This document shows positions 6,826 to 8,594 of a DNA stretch of 8,594 nt, piece after piece. Location of the stretch: assembly GCA_946403615.1 (NCBI GenBank), contig CAMJAO010000075.1, positions 1 through 8,594 of the forward strand. The letters run 5' to 3'. Both the position numbers and the translations under genes were made by a program. The stretch comes from an uncultured Prevotellaceae bacterium (GTDB taxonomy: Bacteria > Bacteroidota > Bacteroidia > Bacteroidales > Bacteroidaceae). Numbering within the stretch: the stretch's first letter is position 1; each line of letters starts with the position of its first letter. The notes beneath the pieces were generated by a model that was given only the letters and a program-made list of their open reading frames with translations, did no database searches and was not told the origin of the DNA.

Positions 6826-7794
6826 TCAATTGTTGACGGTACCTCCGACAATATCCAACAATTCGCTCGTAATAGCTTGTTGTCTGCTCTTGTTGTATTG
6901 CAAGTTGAGTTGTCGCAGGAGTTCGTCAGCATTGTCCGTAGCCGTCTGCATAGCCACCATTCTTGCGGCATGCTCCGACGCGTTGCTGTCGAGCAAGGCA
7001 GTATACAGCATGAGATGTAACAATTTCGGAATGAGCGCATTGAGCACTGATTCCATGTCGGGTTCCACGATGAAGTTATCATTGAGGGGCTTCACTTGCT
7101 CCCTTTCCTGTTCTTCTTCGCGTTTCTTCCTTTTTCTCAGATATTCCTGTGCCTCTCTCGTCACTATATTTGAAGAAAGGTCTCGCTCGTGGTCACGGTC
7201 GAGTTCGGTGGTAAGGTCGATAGGCAGGAAGGTTTTTCTGGTAAGCACCTGTGAACCTGCACTTTTGAAATGATGGTAAATCATCTCGACCCTATCCACT
7301 TCGCCTTCTCTGAACATTCTCCCTAACTCCACCGCCATGTCAATACATTCAGCGACGTTAGGTTTATCAGCGAGGCTTGTGAAATCTCCCGCGGACCTAA
7401 GTCCTAATTTTGTCACTTTCTCCGCCACTTTTCTTCCAACCGGATAAATGAGAATATTCTCCATGCCGAGGTATTTGTATTCCTCGACAGCCTGAATCAT
7501 CATTTTGATGATATTGGAGTTGAATCCCCCGCAGAGGCTGCTGTTTGACGCATACACGATGAGTGCCACCTTTTTGACGGGTCTTTCGACGTCATAAGGG
7601 GTTTGCGACTCAGCCTCAGCAGCGAGAAACACTTTGAGAATATGCTCAAGCATCGTTTCGTACGGCAACATGTTCTCAATCGCCACCTGCGCATGGTGTA
7701 ACTTCGAAGAAGCCACCATTTTCATGGCCGATGTGATTTTTCGGGTGTTGTTGACCGAAGCGATACGGTTTTTTATTTCTTTGAGCGACGGCAT
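6826..7794 (-). CDS. atpG: F1Fo ATP synthase subunit gamma
   Basis: 322 residues, with ATG at 7794 and stop at 6826-6828. Gamma is the central stalk of F1: its two end helices turn inside the alpha3beta3 ring and couple rotation to ATP synthesis on the cytoplasmic face of the membrane. The N-terminal helix is typical (SLKEIKNRIASVNNTRKITSAMKMVAS, residues 3-29), as is LCGGFNSNI (87-95). The C-terminal helix (about 272-316) ends in ITSELLDIVGG, the family signature. It is longer than usual (E. coli about 287), owing to a charged segment around 196-240, rich in Arg, Lys and Glu (EYLRKRKKREEEQ), which probably extends the peripheral Rossmann-like part. It follows atpA with a 6-bp gap and no Shine-Dalgarno sequence, so translation is likely coupled. 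It is the last gene of its operon, as the strong terminator 15 bp beyond shows. Confidence 0.97.
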   Translation of the reverse strand: MPSLKEIKNRIASVNNTRKITSAMKMVASSKLHHAQVAIENMLPYETMLEHILKVFLAAEAESQTPYDVERPVKKVALIVYASNSSLCGGFNSNIIKMMIQAVEEYKYLGMENILIYPVGRKVAEKVTKLGLRSAGDFTSLADKPNVAECIDMAVELGRMFREGEVDRVEMIYHHFKSAGSQVLTRKTFLPIDLTTELDRDHERDLSSNIVTREAQEYLRKRKKREEEQEREQVKPLNDNFIVEPDMESVLNALIPKLLHLMLYTALLDSNASEHAARMVAMQTATDNADELLRQLNLQYNKSRQQAITSELLDIVGGTVNN

Positions 7795-7800
7795 AGGCTA

Positions 7801-8594
7801 TTACAGTTTATATTGTCCGGCTATGTCGGCCATGACCTCTTCTACGACCTTCGTGGCGTTATCATCGATTTTTCCGCTACCGAGGAAGTCGATGACATCC
7901 TGATGAGTGGAACGCAGTTTGTCGAGGAAAGCATCCTGACACTCTCTGACCTTATCGACAGGCACCTCGTGCATGAGTCCTCTTGTACCGCAATAGAGAA
8001 TGGCAATCTGCTCGCCCACAGCCATGGGGCTATATTGGGGTTGAATGAGCAACTGATTGTTTTTACGTCCGCGGTCGAGGGTCATGGCAGTGACAGCATC
8101 CATATCACTTGAGAACTTCGAGAAAGCCTCAAGTTCACGATACTGCGCCATATCGATTTTGAGCGTACCAGCCACCTTTTTCATACTCTTGACCTGAGCC
8201 GAACCACCGACACGGCTGACAGAGATACCCACGTTGATGGCAGGCCGGAATCCCTGGTTGAAGAGGTCGGTCTCGAGATAGATCTGTCCGTCGGTGATAG
8301 ATATGACATTGGTGGGGATGTAAGCCGACACGTCGCCGGCCTGTGTCTCGATGATAGGCAGAGCCGTGAGCGAACCGCCGCCCTTGACATGTCCTTTCAG
8401 ACATTCAGGCAGGTCGTTCATTGCCTCGGCCACCTCTTGCTGGTCATTGATACGCGCCGCTCTTTCGAGCAGACGGCTGTGCAGATAGAACACATCGCCA
8501 GGGTAAGCCTCACGTCCGGAGGGGCGTCTCAAGATGAGCGACACCTCACGGTAAGCGACAGCCTGTTTTGAAAGGTCATCGTAAACGACAAGTG
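7801..8594 (-). CDS. atpA: F1Fo ATP synthase subunit alpha, C-terminal half (5' end outside window)
   Basis: The frame runs from the window edge to a TAA at 7801-7803, showing about 264 residues of a protein usually near 510-530. Alpha forms the non-catalytic nucleotide sites of F1 and supplies the arginine finger to beta. Visible parts in order are LVVYDDLSKQAVAYRE (Walker B region), RRPSGREAYPGDVFYLHSRLLERAA, and PAINVGISVSRVGGSAQ, which is the alpha/beta family signature and contains the arginine-finger SRVGGSAQ. A helical C-terminal domain follows, ending GQYKL. The Walker A loop and beta-barrel domain lie beyond base 8594. An in-frame GTG at 8544 is internal, since upstream residues continue the alpha sequence without break. 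Downstream neighbour atpG is 6 bp away, the usual alpha-gamma order. Confidence 0.97.
   Translation of the reverse strand, partial: LVVYDDLSKQAVAYREVSLILRRPSGREAYPGDVFYLHSRLLERAARINDQQEVAEAMNDLPECLKGHVKGGGSLTALPIIETQAGDVSAYIPTNVISITDGQIYLETDLFNQGFRPAINVGISVSRVGGSAQVKSMKKVAGTLKIDMAQYRELEAFSKFSSDMDAVTAMTLDRGRKNNQLLIQPQYSPMAVGEQIAILYCGTRGLMHEVPVDKVRECQDAFLDKLRSTHQDVIDFLGSGKIDDNATKVVEEVMADIAGQYKL

Noticed and set aside
6681..7082. 133-residue - strand frame and 147-residue + strand frame (6830-7273) over atpG
   Set aside because: Both overlap atpG in other frames; composition is low-complexity (Ser/Leu/Cys-rich) and typical of shadows of a conserved gene.
1..8594. CRISPR arrays, tRNA or rRNA genes, insertion sequences, defence genes
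   Set aside because: No regularly spaced repeats, cloverleaf, rRNA motifs, transposase or terminal inverted repeats were seen; the window is filled by five conserved genes.

Overview
The window looks like a Bacteroidota chromosome, most likely Prevotella or a relative. The clues are periplasmic polysaccharide-degrading enzymes with Sec signal peptides, poor Shine-Dalgarno sequences before the starts, a TAnnTTTG-type promoter box, and an ATP synthase gamma subunit with an insertion. Genus is inferred from style only.

Bases 1-6653 (+ strand) carry three carbohydrate-active enzyme genes with gaps of 79 and 51 bp, probably one transcription unit. First is the 3' part of a large two-catalytic-domain enzyme resembling Bacteroides BT1020 (GH143-GH142). 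Next is an alpha/beta-hydrolase esterase resembling CE19 pectin methylesterase (BT1017 type), with an STN-like domain at its N terminus. Last is a GH95 enzyme (alpha-L-fucosidase or alpha-L-galactosidase). In B. thetaiotaomicron these three kinds of enzyme occur together in the system for rhamnogalacturonan II (RG-II), the most complex pectin. The likely joint job is periplasmic trimming of RG-II: removal of the L-Araf-Dha side chain D, methyl-ester removal from galacturonic acid, and removal of a terminal L-galactose (or L-fucose). No SusC/SusD, regulator or transport gene is in the window; they would have to lie upstream or elsewhere.

Bases 6654-6825 separate two convergent blocks. They hold a strong bidirectional terminator (13-bp stem, T-rich on both sides) and an orphan -7-like box.

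Bases 6826-8594 (- strand) hold the end of the F1Fo ATP synthase operon: atpG complete and the 3' half of atpA, 6 bp apart. This is core housekeeping DNA, so the pectin genes sit next to the downstream end of a core operon.

Three short repeats are the least ordinary parts: a palindromic repeat translated in frame inside the GH142 domain, a shorter similar palindrome before the GH95 start, and a degenerate seven-unit heptanucleotide array ending at the esterase start codon. I see no wholly new system here.
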